Assembly: GCA_947450325.1 (NCBI GenBank)
Contig: CANFUT010000010.1
Span: forward strand, 1-64,000
Direction of reading: 5' to 3'
Source: Flavobacteriia bacterium
GTDB lineage: Bacteria > Bacteroidota > Bacteroidia > Flavobacteriales_D > Crocinitomicaceae
DNA length: 64,000 nucleotides
The notes beneath the pieces are model-generated. The model saw nothing but the letters and a program-made list of their open reading frames with translations. It searched no databases and was not told the origin of the DNA. Numbering within the stretch: the stretch's first letter is position 1; each line of letters begins with the position of its first letter. Shown here piece after piece: positions 35,680 to 42,721 of the stretch. The translations under genes and the position numbers were made by a program.

Positions 35680-36069
35680 TTAATTTTTTGCTTCTTGTAA
35701 AAGCGCTTCTTTGTCAAATTTAGTAAAAAAGTTGATCCAAATTAATCGTGACCAGCGATAAGTAATTGGAACAGAAACAATCATTGCGGTTACCAAAAAA
35801 GTCATGTATTGCCAAGTTTCAGAATGAATCCAGAGATTGTCAATCACAAAAGAAGAGATGAAAAGCGCTGACATCAATGCATAACTTACATACATCGCAC
35901 CGAAGAAAAACCCAGGTTCTTTCTCATATTTTGCATCGCAAGCGCTACAATGTTCGTGCATTTTGTCAAACTTTTTTAAGTTGTAAGGATTTTTGTAGAT
36001 AAAAACATCTCCTTGGTGACATTTCGCACATTTGTTTCTTACGACAGAATATACAATATCTTTAATCAT
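35680..36069 (-). CDS. DUF983 membrane protein with two zinc-type CxxC knuckles
   Basis: This 129-residue protein has two CxxC pairs in the N-terminal 45 residues (CAKC at 14-17 and HCSACDAKY at about 40-48), as in a zinc ribbon, then GFFFGAMYVSYALMSALFI and a second membrane helix, matching DUF983. The function of the family is unknown. It is within the rhodanese operon, 7 nt after the preceding gene. A redox or metal link is suggested only by context. Confidence 0.88.
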   Translation of the reverse strand: MIKDIVYSVVRNKCAKCHQGDVFIYKNPYNLKKFDKMHEHCSACDAKYEKEPGFFFGAMYVSYALMSALFISSFVIDNLWIHSETWQYMTFLVTAMIVSVPITYRWSRLIWINFFTKFDKEALLQEAKN

Positions 36070-36076
36070 GGTATTT

Positions 36077-36328
36077 TTATTTTACTTCTTCGAAAATGAC
36101 TTCGTTGCTTGATTCATTAGAACGATTTTGAGGAACAGAACAATTTCCTGTACTACAACTACCAAATTTGCTGCAACCAACATTGGCGAATGCTTGATAT
36201 AGAAAAAAGAGTGCGATAAATCCAGTGAATGCGTCCCAGTGTTGAATTGCTTCAATCGCAATGTAAATTCCGAGCGCTAAGCGAATAAATCGCATCCAAT
36301 GCCAATTCCTCAAAAGTGCTTTAATCAT
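36077..36328 (-). CDS. Small YgaP-type membrane protein
   Basis: This 83-residue protein starts at the ATG at 36328, which overlaps the stop of the upstream rhodanese gene (ATGA). The longer frame upstream is the rhodanese gene read in another frame. The pattern NWHWMRFIRLALGIYIAIEA, then FFLYQAFANVGCSKFGSCST, matches the small membrane proteins that accompany rhodaneses in this phylum (DUF2892/YgaP membrane part). The cysteine motif GCSKFGSCSTGNC is likely redox active. Two membrane helices. Confidence 0.82.
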   Translation of the reverse strand: MIKALLRNWHWMRFIRLALGIYIAIEAIQHWDAFTGFIALFFLYQAFANVGCSKFGSCSTGNCSVPQNRSNESSNEVIFEEVK

Positions 36329-36642
36329 GAGATTTTGTTTTGTAAACTCATCCAGCTTCCACCGTTGTGAACAACAGCGTAACCTTTTGATTTTAATATT
36401 CCTTTCGCACTTGCGCTTCTCATTCCAGAGGCGCAACAAGTGATGATTGGCTGGTTTTTGTTTGCCAATTTTGACAAATTACTTCCCAATGCATCCACAG
36501 GAATGTTGATTGAATTTCGGATGTGTCCGCCAGCATATTCTGCTTTCGATCTTACATCCACGATGATTGCACCTTGTTTCATTAAAGCTGCATAATCTAC
36601 TTTCGGACCAAATCCGAGTAAATTTTTGATTGCTGTTAACAT
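36325..36642 (-). CDS. Single-domain rhodanese (second)
   Basis: This 105-residue cytoplasmic sulfurtransferase has IIVDVRSKAEYAGGHIRNSI and the active-site loop CCASGMRS with a catalytic Cys. Its start lies 3 nt after the stop of the first rhodanese, and its stop overlaps the next gene. Both copies carry a CCASGxRS loop, so they probably have similar substrates, and a role in handling persulfides or sulfane sulfur is inferred. Confidence 0.92.
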   Translation of the reverse strand: MLTAIKNLLGFGPKVDYAALMKQGAIIVDVRSKAEYAGGHIRNSINIPVDALGSNLSKLANKNQPIITCCASGMRSASAKGILKSKGYAVVHNGGSWMSLQNKIS

Positions 36643-36645
36643 AAT

Positions 36646-36930
36646 TTAGATTGCTTGAGATTGAAAATAATTTACTTCCAACCAAGAACCGCCGTTGTAG
36701 CATTCTAGTCCTTGTTGTGATAGCATTTGTGTTGCCATTCCGCTTCTGTTTCCAGATGCACAGCAAAGGATTAAAGGAGCTTCCATCGCTTGGAATTCTT
36801 CTAATCTTGCTCCTACTTCTTGTAAAGGAATGTTGATTGAACCAGCAACGTGTCCGCCTCTGTATTCTTCAATTGAACGTACATCGACGATTGTTCCTTT
36901 TTTTTCTTTGATGATGTTTTCGATGTTCAT
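36646..36930 (-). CDS. Single-domain rhodanese (first)
   Basis: This 94-residue sulfurtransferase has TIVDVRSIEEYRGGHVAGSI and active-site loop CCASGNRSG. The tight spacing (19 nt after the DUF6132 gene, 3 nt before the second rhodanese) shows one operon. The two rhodaneses share IDVRS-type and CCASG motifs and presumably arose by duplication. Neither has a signal peptide, in contrast to the fused lipoprotein at the operon's end, so the operon acts on both sides of the membrane. Confidence 0.93.
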   Translation of the reverse strand: MNIENIIKEKKGTIVDVRSIEEYRGGHVAGSINIPLQEVGARLEEFQAMEAPLILCCASGNRSGMATQMLSQQGLECYNGGSWLEVNYFQSQAI

Positions 36931-36949
36931 GATGTGTGTGTATTTGTGT

Positions 36950-37141
36950 TTATGATTTTTTGATGAAATTGCTGAATAATAATCCGCCCATAAAAGCGCC
37001 GTACAAAGTGCTATTCAATGGTTTCGAAGTGATTGCGCAGGTTCCGCTTGCGCATCCTACATAGTAGTAGTACATAAAACCACCCAATGCGCCAACGGCA
37101 GCACCAATGAAAACGAGTTTATATTTGAGGATAAAATTCAT
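36950..37141 (-). CDS. DUF6132-type small membrane protein
   Basis: This 63-residue protein has one or two membrane helices (KLVFIGAAVGALGGFMYYY and LYGAFMGGLLFSNFI) around a conserved GCASGTCAITSKP segment with two cysteines. I associate this pattern with DUF6132, a small Bacteroidota family next to rhodaneses (from memory). Its ATG directly follows the stop of the DUF2892 gene. The cysteine pair fits a redox or sulfur role. Confidence 0.8.
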   Translation of the reverse strand: MNFILKYKLVFIGAAVGALGGFMYYYYVGCASGTCAITSKPLNSTLYGAFMGGLLFSNFIKKS

Positions 37142-37345
37142 TTACTTTTTTTTGCGTGTTGAGATTCCAAAAGGAAGATACAATGGACAAAAACTGATGA
37201 AGCTTGTCAATAAGAAAACTCCTCCAAGCACTAACAAAACAATTCCCAATGTTCCAGAAATTACTTTGGTAAAGAATAATATTGCGATTACTGCTGCGAT
37301 GATTGCTCTGAGCACTCGATCGACATTTCCCATATTTGCTTTCAT
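37142..37345 (-). CDS. DUF2892-family small membrane protein, first gene of the rhodanese operon
   Basis: This 67-residue protein starts at the ATG at 37345. A longer upstream frame would read through the promoter and is rejected. The N-terminal MGNVDRVLRAIIAAVIAIL and LLTSFISFCPLYLPFGIST are diagnostic of DUF2892, which in Escherichia coli YgaP is fused to a rhodanese domain. It heads a seven-gene operon under a Crp-like box. Confidence 0.9.
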   Translation of the reverse strand: MKANMGNVDRVLRAIIAAVIAILFFTKVISGTLGIVLLVLGGVFLLTSFISFCPLYLPFGISTRKKK

Positions 37346-37370
37346 AACTTGATTGTTTGAATGTATGATA

Positions 37371-37415
37371 CAAAGTTCAGACATTTTCAAGTGAAAGTAT
37401 GTGACTATTGTCACA
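37371..37415 (-). promoter_or_regulatory. Rhodanese operon promoter with perfect Crp-type box
   Basis: TGTGACTATTGTCACA (37400-37415) is a perfect palindrome (6-bp arms, 4-nt spacer) that also matches the Escherichia coli Crp core TGTGA-N6-TCACA. A near-consensus -7 (GAACTTTG on the minus strand, 37378-37371) follows. The box centre is 36.5 bp from the last G, about -41 from the expected start, the class II activator position. No -33 TTTG is present. The gene for crp copy 2 is directly upstream. Confidence 0.72.
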
Positions 37416-37439
37416 CTCGCGAAAAAAAATGATTTTTAT

Positions 37440-38060
37440 TTACAACATCGTAATTTTATTTCGCTCCTGGGTAATCACGCCTTCATCGACCAATTGTTTT
37501 AATAATCGTGTTATCACCACGCGCACTGTGCCTAATTCGTTGGCAATTTGTTCGTGGGTTACGTGCAAGGTATTGCTATTTGTCAATTTACATTTTTTAT
37601 TCAAAAAGTCCAGCAATCGTTCGTCCATTTTTTTGAAAGCGATGGCATTTACGACTTCCAATAATTCTTCGAATCGTTTGTGGTACAATCTGAAAATATA
37701 ATCCAACCATTCGGGAAATTCACGAATCATGGAACTTACTTTTTCAATCGGAATGAATAGAATTTCTGAATCTTCTTCAGCGACTGCTTTGATTTTGCTG
37801 GTGTCTTGGTGCATTCCGCCTAAAAAAGACATGATGCAACTTTCTCCAGCGACGATGTAATACAATAAAATTTCTCTGCCATCAGGTTCCGTTCTGATTA
37901 CACGAATGCTTCCTTTAGTCACAATCGGAATGGCGTTGATGTAGGCATTTTCGTTCATAATAACATCTCCAGCCTTAAATTCTCTGGCGATTCCATTTTC
38001 GCTCAGTTTCTCAATGATTCGAGGCGATGATTTAAACTCAACAATTGTATCTAATTCCAT
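37440..38060 (-). CDS. Crp/Fnr-family transcriptional regulator (copy 2)
   Basis: This 206-residue regulator (ATG at 38060) is a paralogue of the one at 15308, sharing VNAIAFKKMDER, PEWLDYIFR and the recognition helix region THEQIANELGTVRVVITRLLKQ. The N-terminal sensor fold lacks both the FNR cysteines and the Crp cAMP motif. A single Cys lies in GESCIMSFLGG. It is divergent-free: the rhodanese operon is transcribed in the same direction 95 nt downstream, under a perfect box that this protein or its paralogue probably binds (inference). Confidence 0.92.
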   Translation of the reverse strand: MELDTIVEFKSSPRIIEKLSENGIAREFKAGDVIMNENAYINAIPIVTKGSIRVIRTEPDGREILLYYIVAGESCIMSFLGGMHQDTSKIKAVAEEDSEILFIPIEKVSSMIREFPEWLDYIFRLYHKRFEELLEVVNAIAFKKMDERLLDFLNKKCKLTNSNTLHVTHEQIANELGTVRVVITRLLKQLVDEGVITQERNKITML

Positions 38061-38185
38061 AGCGTTAAAGATAAGCAATGTTTCTGTTTTTTTGTCTAGT
38101 TTTGTTTAAACAGAAAGTAATAAGCAGGAAAATCTCATTTCAAACTAAATACACAAAATATTGATGATTAATCTTTCACAAGTTT

Positions 38186-38193
38186 TAACTTTG
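38186..38193 (+). promoter_or_regulatory. -7 element of the 38241 lipoprotein gene
   Basis: TAACTTTG matches TAnnTTTG exactly, giving a leader of about 45 nt. Confidence 0.4.
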
Positions 38194-38240
38194 GAACCTA
38201 ACTATTATTAAACGATTACGACCAAACAAATTCAAAAATT

Positions 38241-38888
38241 ATGAAATTTTTTACTATTCTATTTCTCGCTTCAGTGCTTTTTTGTTGCGGTAAAATCAAT
38301 AAAAGAGCAGTTGAGGGACATGTAATGAACCCTATCACCGGTTTACCAATTGAAGGGGTAAAAATGAGCTTGGTTAAAACTACGAACGGCTTACCTGGGG
38401 GTGAAAAAACAATTGGATCTGCTGTAACAGATGCAAATGGATATTACAAAATTGAAGAAAAAAGTATGAAAGCTGTTTATTTACAGGTAAATACTTTTGG
38501 AAATTATCATCCCATCGGTTGGTTTAAAGATGGTAGTTATTCTGGAGGAAATAATTTTCCAATTGAAAAAGGAGACGTTCAAACTGTAGATTTTCATGCA
38601 GTGCCTTATGGGAATCTTCAAAGACATGTTAAGAACATAAGTTGCTTCAACACTTTTGATGAAATTAAATTGTATTACGATGGTGCTTCAAAAGCTAACT
38701 ATGGATACAATATTGGTATGATGACGACACTAACAGGGTGTATAGATATTACCACAAATCCACTAAAAATGACTTCAGATTACCATTATTTTCATTGGGC
38801 AGTTACAAAAAATGGGCTGACCAATACTTATTATGATACAATCTTTGTGAATGCTTCTGGAGTAACCAATCTCGATATTTTCTATTAA
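38241..38888 (+). CDS. Lipoprotein with carboxypeptidase-regulatory-like domain
   Basis: This is a 215-residue protein with signal peptide MKFFTILFLASVLFCCGK and a lipobox cysteine. Residues 25-115 follow the pattern of a CarboxypepD-regulatory-like beta sandwich (VEGHVMNPITGLPIEGVKM, then TDANGYYKIEEKS). The remainder has no recognised motif. A decayed copy follows directly (38889-39210) and shares almost identical DNA over the first mature segment. Function is unknown. Confidence 0.7.
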   Translation: MKFFTILFLASVLFCCGKINKRAVEGHVMNPITGLPIEGVKMSLVKTTNGLPGGEKTIGSAVTDANGYYKIEEKSMKAVYLQVNTFGNYHPIGWFKDGSYSGGNNFPIEKGDVQTVDFHAVPYGNLQRHVKNISCFNTFDEIKLYYDGASKANYGYNIGMMTTLTGCIDITTNPLKMTSDYHYFHWAVTKNGLTNTYYDTIFVNASGVTNLDIFY

Positions 38889-39210
38889 ATGAAACAATAT
38901 TTTTATATCATTTTCACAATATTTCTAGTTATTTCCTGCGGTAAAATCAATAAAAGAGCAGTTGAGGGACATGTAATGAACCCTAACATCGGTTTACCAA
39001 TTGAAAGTATATGGGCACATGGGTTTCGAAAGATGAACTGAATGAATACTACACTGAATATGGATGCTTCGGTTTTAAAGGTTATTATTTGGTTAAACCA
39101 CCTGAAGAATATATGAAAGGGAAGTAAAACGAATGGGAGTGACGAATTATTACGACAGTTCTTTTACATTGATTCCAAATCAATATTTTGAATTTAACTT
39201 GAATTACTAA
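38889..39210 (+). pseudogene. Frameshifted remnant of a second lipoprotein copy
   Basis: The ATG directly follows the stop of the intact copy. A different signal peptide (MKQYFYIIFTIFLVISCGK) joins a segment with near-identical DNA to the intact gene (at least 49 consecutive identical bases from TGCGGTAAAATC). After LPIES the frame breaks. The frames then give TWVSKDELNEYYTEYG...KGK stop and VKRMGVTNYYDSSFTLIPNQ...NLNY stop; the last matches the C-terminus of the intact copy (VTNTYYDTIF-type). At least two frameshifts and an internal deletion are needed. Confidence 0.75.
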
Positions 39211-39362
39211 TCAGAGAACTTCATTATTCGCAATTGAAATCCTTTTTAATTTTCCTGTTCTGGCGAGAAATAAAAGATTGTTTCAAAATTCTTTTTCATT
39301 ACTTTTAACGCCAATTAGTTTGGGTTAAATGCTCCACAAACTATTCATTAAACACTTAGGTC

Positions 39363-39998
39363 ATGTTAGGTTTAAACGCTTTTTGGATGAAATTTTGTTT
39401 GTTAAGTTTCATCATTTTCTCCCAAACAATCGGTTTTGGACAAGAAAAATTGCCTCGTTGGTTTTCGCTCGGAGCGCGCACCACGTTGAGTGCTTTTGAC
39501 CATGATGGCGCTGGATTAGGAACAGGTGGGCAATTCAGAATTCAAATCAACAATCGCGTAAATACAGATTGGTTTGCAGATTATATTACCATCAATGTAA
39601 ACGACAAAGTGAGAAGCGATTATTACCACATCGGTTGGTCAGTTTTGTTTTATCCTTTTGAAGGATTGCATTATCCGAAACGTTTTCAACCGTATATTTT
39701 GGCAGGACATTGTTTTGATTACAATCGTAAAACTGCGATTTTGGATCCTTCAAATACCAAAGATCGTTGGGGTTCTGCAGTTCAAGCAGGAATCGGAACA
39801 CATTTTAACCTGACGGAAAGATTTGATGTTTCATTGACTTGCCAATACATGATTCACTTGACAAAAGAAATTGAAGCAGAAATTGATGGAAATATCGTGA
39901 CCATTTCAGAACAAAAAAGTCGTCATTTAGAAGGACATTTATTGACTACATTGAGTTTAAACTACAAAATTTTCAAGTTATGGAACCAAAAAAAATAA
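39363..39998 (+). CDS. Secreted outer-membrane beta-barrel protein
   Basis: This is a 211-residue protein. A second in-frame ATG at 39387 would give a more usual signal peptide (MKFCLLSFIIFSQTIGFG). The mature part has repeated amphipathic strands (FSLGARTTLSAF, YHIGWSVLFYPFE, LLTTLSLNYKIF) and is probably a small outer-membrane barrel. It overlaps the next gene by 19 nt in another frame, so the two are coupled. Family not recognised. Confidence 0.65.
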   Translation: MLGLNAFWMKFCLLSFIIFSQTIGFGQEKLPRWFSLGARTTLSAFDHDGAGLGTGGQFRIQINNRVNTDWFADYITINVNDKVRSDYYHIGWSVLFYPFEGLHYPKRFQPYILAGHCFDYNRKTAILDPSNTKDRWGSAVQAGIGTHFNLTERFDVSLTCQYMIHLTKEIEAEIDGNIVTISEQKSRHLEGHLLTTLSLNYKIFKLWNQKK

Positions 39999-40546
39999 TC
40001 TATTGGATATTATTGCTTGTGTTTCCAATTTGTTTGAATGCACAAGAAAAGCCAATCATTCGCAGTGGTTTAGCTAGCGGTCAATTAACCTTGGCACCAA
40101 GTTACATGTTTCAAGACCGTACAGGACAGTTTTATGCGCACGGAAGTTTGGAGGTTTTTTTACAACCTAAAGTGTCATTTATCGGCGAAGGATTTTACCA
40201 TTTGGGTTCTTTGGACGACAAAAAAACGTTTGATGCCAACCACAATATATTTTTCGGCTTGGGTTATCACTTCACTAATGGAGGCCATGATTTGCTTCTA
40301 GCATTGCAGCCTGGTGTTTCATTTACCAAATTGAATGAACAAGAAAATGCGTTAATTAAATCTCATTTAGGAGTCAATCCCGTGGTGGCGCCAACTGTTG
40401 GTTACACATTTTACATCAGTCGATTTTTCCACTTTTTTGTGCAATCTAAATTGGTTATAGGCAGTCACAAATACGATATTCAAAAAAGTCTGACTGAATT
40501 TCGTTTTTCAGCAGGATTGGGATTCAATATTAATGCGTTGAAATAA
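39980..40546 (+). CDS. Secreted outer-membrane beta-barrel protein
   Basis: This is a 188-residue protein with signal peptide MEPKKIIYWILLLVFPICLN. It has an alternating strand pattern (LASGQLTLAPSYMF, HNIFFGLGYHFTN, HDLLLALQPGVSF, FRFSAGLGFNIN) consistent with an 8-10 strand barrel. It starts inside the end of the preceding barrel gene and is probably co-translated. It ends 1 nt from the end of the convergent glycosyltransferase gene. The function is not recognised; the pair may form one complex. Confidence 0.65.
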   Translation: MEPKKIIYWILLLVFPICLNAQEKPIIRSGLASGQLTLAPSYMFQDRTGQFYAHGSLEVFLQPKVSFIGEGFYHLGSLDDKKTFDANHNIFFGLGYHFTNGGHDLLLALQPGVSFTKLNEQENALIKSHLGVNPVVAPTVGYTFYISRFFHFFVQSKLVIGSHKYDIQKSLTEFRFSAGLGFNINALK

Positions 40547-40547
40547 A

Positions 40548-41678
40548 TTATTTGGATTGATTGAGCACTTCCAGAATCGTGTTCCAAATCACTTTTTCGG
40601 TATTGTTCCAATCAAATAATTGTGCTCTTTCGAGTCCCTTTTGAGCTAATACAGCTGTCAGTTTTTCATCTTGATCGAAAGTCAAAAGTGCTGTTGCAAT
40701 TGCTTCCACATCAAATGGATCAACCAACAAAGCTGCGTCTTCCGCCACTTCAGGCAAGGAAGTTAAATTCCCTGAAATGATTGGAACACCACTTTTCATT
40801 GCTTCGACCAACGGAATTCCAAATCCTTCAAAATAAGGTATAAAGACAAATCCAGCGGATGCAGCAACTGTTTTGGCGAGTTTTTCAATTTTCAAATGTC
40901 CTGTAAAATGGATTTTTGATTTCGTTTGTTCGCTGATTTTATCGGTGTAATTGTTGTTGGATTTCCACAAATTTTCACCCACGATAACCAAATCATTTTT
41001 TCCACCTTGTTGTACATATGATTCAAATGCTTGCAACAAGCGACCTATATTTTTTCTTGGATGTAACGCACCAACAAACGAAAAATAGGAATTTCCTTGT
41101 GCTAATTCTTGTTGCATTTCTTGTTTTTCGACAGCATCAATTGGCTTGAAAACCTCAGAAACGCCATTCCAACCGACATTGATTTTTTCTTGGTCAATGT
41201 TGTATTGTTCAACAATGTCTTTTTTGGAATAATGAGAAACGGTGACGATTTTCGCAGCTTTTTCGGCAAATTTCGGAAAGAAAAAACGCAAATATTTGCG
41301 CGCTGTCCATGGAATATCAGCTGGATAATGCTCAAAATTCAGATCGTGAATGACTGGAATTTGCGGAATCTTGGAGCGCAAACTCAAATATCCGTCTGGC
41401 GAGAAAAAAACGTCTGCCTTGTATTTTTTCAACGCACGAAAAACAGCCCATTCAAACCATATGACAAATAAAATCGGATGCCTAGCCGGCGGATTGAGCA
41501 CCACAGGAATTACATTTGGACCAAAGACAAATCGCGCTTCAAAAGGTCTGTCGAAAAAGAGAATAAACGTATGTTCTGGATGATTTTCAACCAAGCGTTT
41601 GGTGGTCTCAAAAGTGTACCAACCAAAACCTTCCATTTTATGGGAAAGTAAAAACCGAGTATTTATGGCGATTCGCAT
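40548..41678 (-). CDS. Glycosyltransferase family 4 (GT-B)
   Basis: This is a 376-residue cytoplasmic enzyme with the GT-B double Rossmann fold. The N-terminal MRIAINTRFLLSHKMEGFGWY is the acceptor-binding start. The C-terminal domain has FSFVGALHPRKNIGRLLQAFE and the donor-site motif FVFIPYFEGFGIPLVEAMKS (E-x7-E type), then PVISGNLTSLPEVAEDAALLVDP, as in family 4. It transfers a sugar in surface-polysaccharide synthesis. It is next to the FkbM methyltransferase and flippase genes but on the opposite strand. Confidence 0.92.
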   Translation of the reverse strand: MRIAINTRFLLSHKMEGFGWYTFETTKRLVENHPEHTFILFFDRPFEARFVFGPNVIPVVLNPPARHPILFVIWFEWAVFRALKKYKADVFFSPDGYLSLRSKIPQIPVIHDLNFEHYPADIPWTARKYLRFFFPKFAEKAAKIVTVSHYSKKDIVEQYNIDQEKINVGWNGVSEVFKPIDAVEKQEMQQELAQGNSYFSFVGALHPRKNIGRLLQAFESYVQQGGKNDLVIVGENLWKSNNNYTDKISEQTKSKIHFTGHLKIEKLAKTVAASAGFVFIPYFEGFGIPLVEAMKSGVPIISGNLTSLPEVAEDAALLVDPFDVEAIATALLTFDQDEKLTAVLAQKGLERAQLFDWNNTEKVIWNTILEVLNQSK

Positions 41679-41760
41679 CCGTGCGAAGTTAGTAAAGTTT
41701 GGGGAAGAAATATGCTTTTACGAGAATTCTGATTTTCCTTAAAAGGAATAGATTATCGAA

Positions 41761-41850
41761 GAATTTCGCCCTTTCAGGGCTAAGGACGTAAGCGTTTGAG
41801 AATTCGGATAGGCGATGCCCATCCTTGCTGGATTTCGCCCTTTCAGGGCT
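41761..41850. repeat. REP-like pair of GCCCT-TTC-AGGGC palindromes
   Basis: ATTTCGCCCTTTCAGGGCT occurs at 41763-41781 and 41832-41850 in direct orientation. Between them GGATAGGC and GCCCATCC form a further hairpin with one G-U pair when read on the minus strand. The arrangement resembles REP/BIME elements mobilised in some genomes by RAYT transposases. No RAYT gene is in the window. The other part of the 281-nt gap (41679-41959) holds only AT-rich DNA. Confidence 0.75.
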
Positions 41851-41959
41851 GTGAATTGTTATGATTTTTCACCTAACAAATTTAGATAGATTGAATTTAT
41901 CCGGCATTTTACCCTAAAAACTGCTAACTTTTTCTAATTTTGGTGAGTTTAAGCAGAAG

Positions 41960-42688
41960 GTGAAAAATTCAGTCAAATACATATTGCAAAGTTTACTCGG
42001 TTTTCAGAGGTATCTTTTTGTGTTTTCACTTTTCAAAATCAGGACTTTAAAGACAGACTCTAACGAAAAAGACTTTTTTCATTTTTTGAATTTATTGCAA
42101 GATGGAAAAGGTGATGTGTTGGACATTGGTGCCAATATTGGAATCATGACCGTTCATTTAGCGCAAAAATTGCCGAATTCAACTATTCATGCTTTCGAAC
42201 CAATTCCAGATAACATTTCGGTTTTGAAAAAAGTGATTGCAAAATTCCAGTTGAAAAAAATCAAATTGCACACCTTGGCTGTCGGTGATTCTGAAGGAAT
42301 TGTAAAAATGATTTTGCCCAATCAAGGTAAAACCAAAATGCAAGGTTTGAGCCACGTAAAACACGAAAGTATCCAGGAATGGAACGATGGTGAAGAATTT
42401 GATGTGGAAATCAATAAATTGGATAATTTGTTGAATGGACAACCGATTCAAGCAATTAAAATCGACATTGAGAATTTTGAATATTACGCTTTGAATGGCG
42501 GGAAACGCATTTTAAATGACAACAAACCAATCATTTACGCCGAACTTTGGGACAATGAAAACAGAACGAAATGTTTTGAATTATTGACTGACTTGGGCTA
42601 TACTACACACGTCGTTGAAAACGAAGAATTGGTTCATTTTGAATCAGAGAAACACATCAAACAGAATTTCATTTTTATAGCCAGATAG
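41960..42688 (+). CDS. FkbM-family methyltransferase
   Basis: This 242-residue SAM-dependent methyltransferase starts at GTG (41960) after AGAAGG. Motifs are VLDIGANIGIMTVHLAQ (glycine-rich SAM loop), HAFEPIPDNISVLKK, and IKIDIENFEYYALNGG at the family's second motif, ending with IIYAELWDNENR. FkbM proteins O-methylate sugars or other polar acceptors. A TAATTTTG -7 element lies at 41935-41942. It is followed after 33 nt by a flippase gene, so a surface-glycan role is likely. Confidence 0.9.
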   Translation: MKNSVKYILQSLLGFQRYLFVFSLFKIRTLKTDSNEKDFFHFLNLLQDGKGDVLDIGANIGIMTVHLAQKLPNSTIHAFEPIPDNISVLKKVIAKFQLKKIKLHTLAVGDSEGIVKMILPNQGKTKMQGLSHVKHESIQEWNDGEEFDVEINKLDNLLNGQPIQAIKIDIENFEYYALNGGKRILNDNKPIIYAELWDNENRTKCFELLTDLGYTTHVVENEELVHFESEKHIKQNFIFIAR

Positions 42689-42703
42689 TCTGGTTTGAAA
42701 TCT

Positions 42704-42711
42704 TATTTTTG
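42704..42711 (+). promoter_or_regulatory. -7 element between FkbM and flippase genes
   Basis: TATTTTTG, exact TAnnTTTG, ending 10 nt before the A of the flippase ATG at 42722, so the flippase may have its own short-leader transcript. Confidence 0.35.
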
Positions 42712-42721
42712 AACTCAGAAC

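Noticed and set aside
36329-36439. N-terminal extension of the small YgaP-type protein
   Set aside because: The extension is the rhodanese gene read in another frame; the ATGA overlap start at 36328 fits operon coupling.
37440-38060. Oxygen-sensing FNR with iron-sulfur cluster
   Set aside because: The cysteine set is missing in both paralogues, so oxygen sensing by a [4Fe-4S] cluster cannot be claimed.
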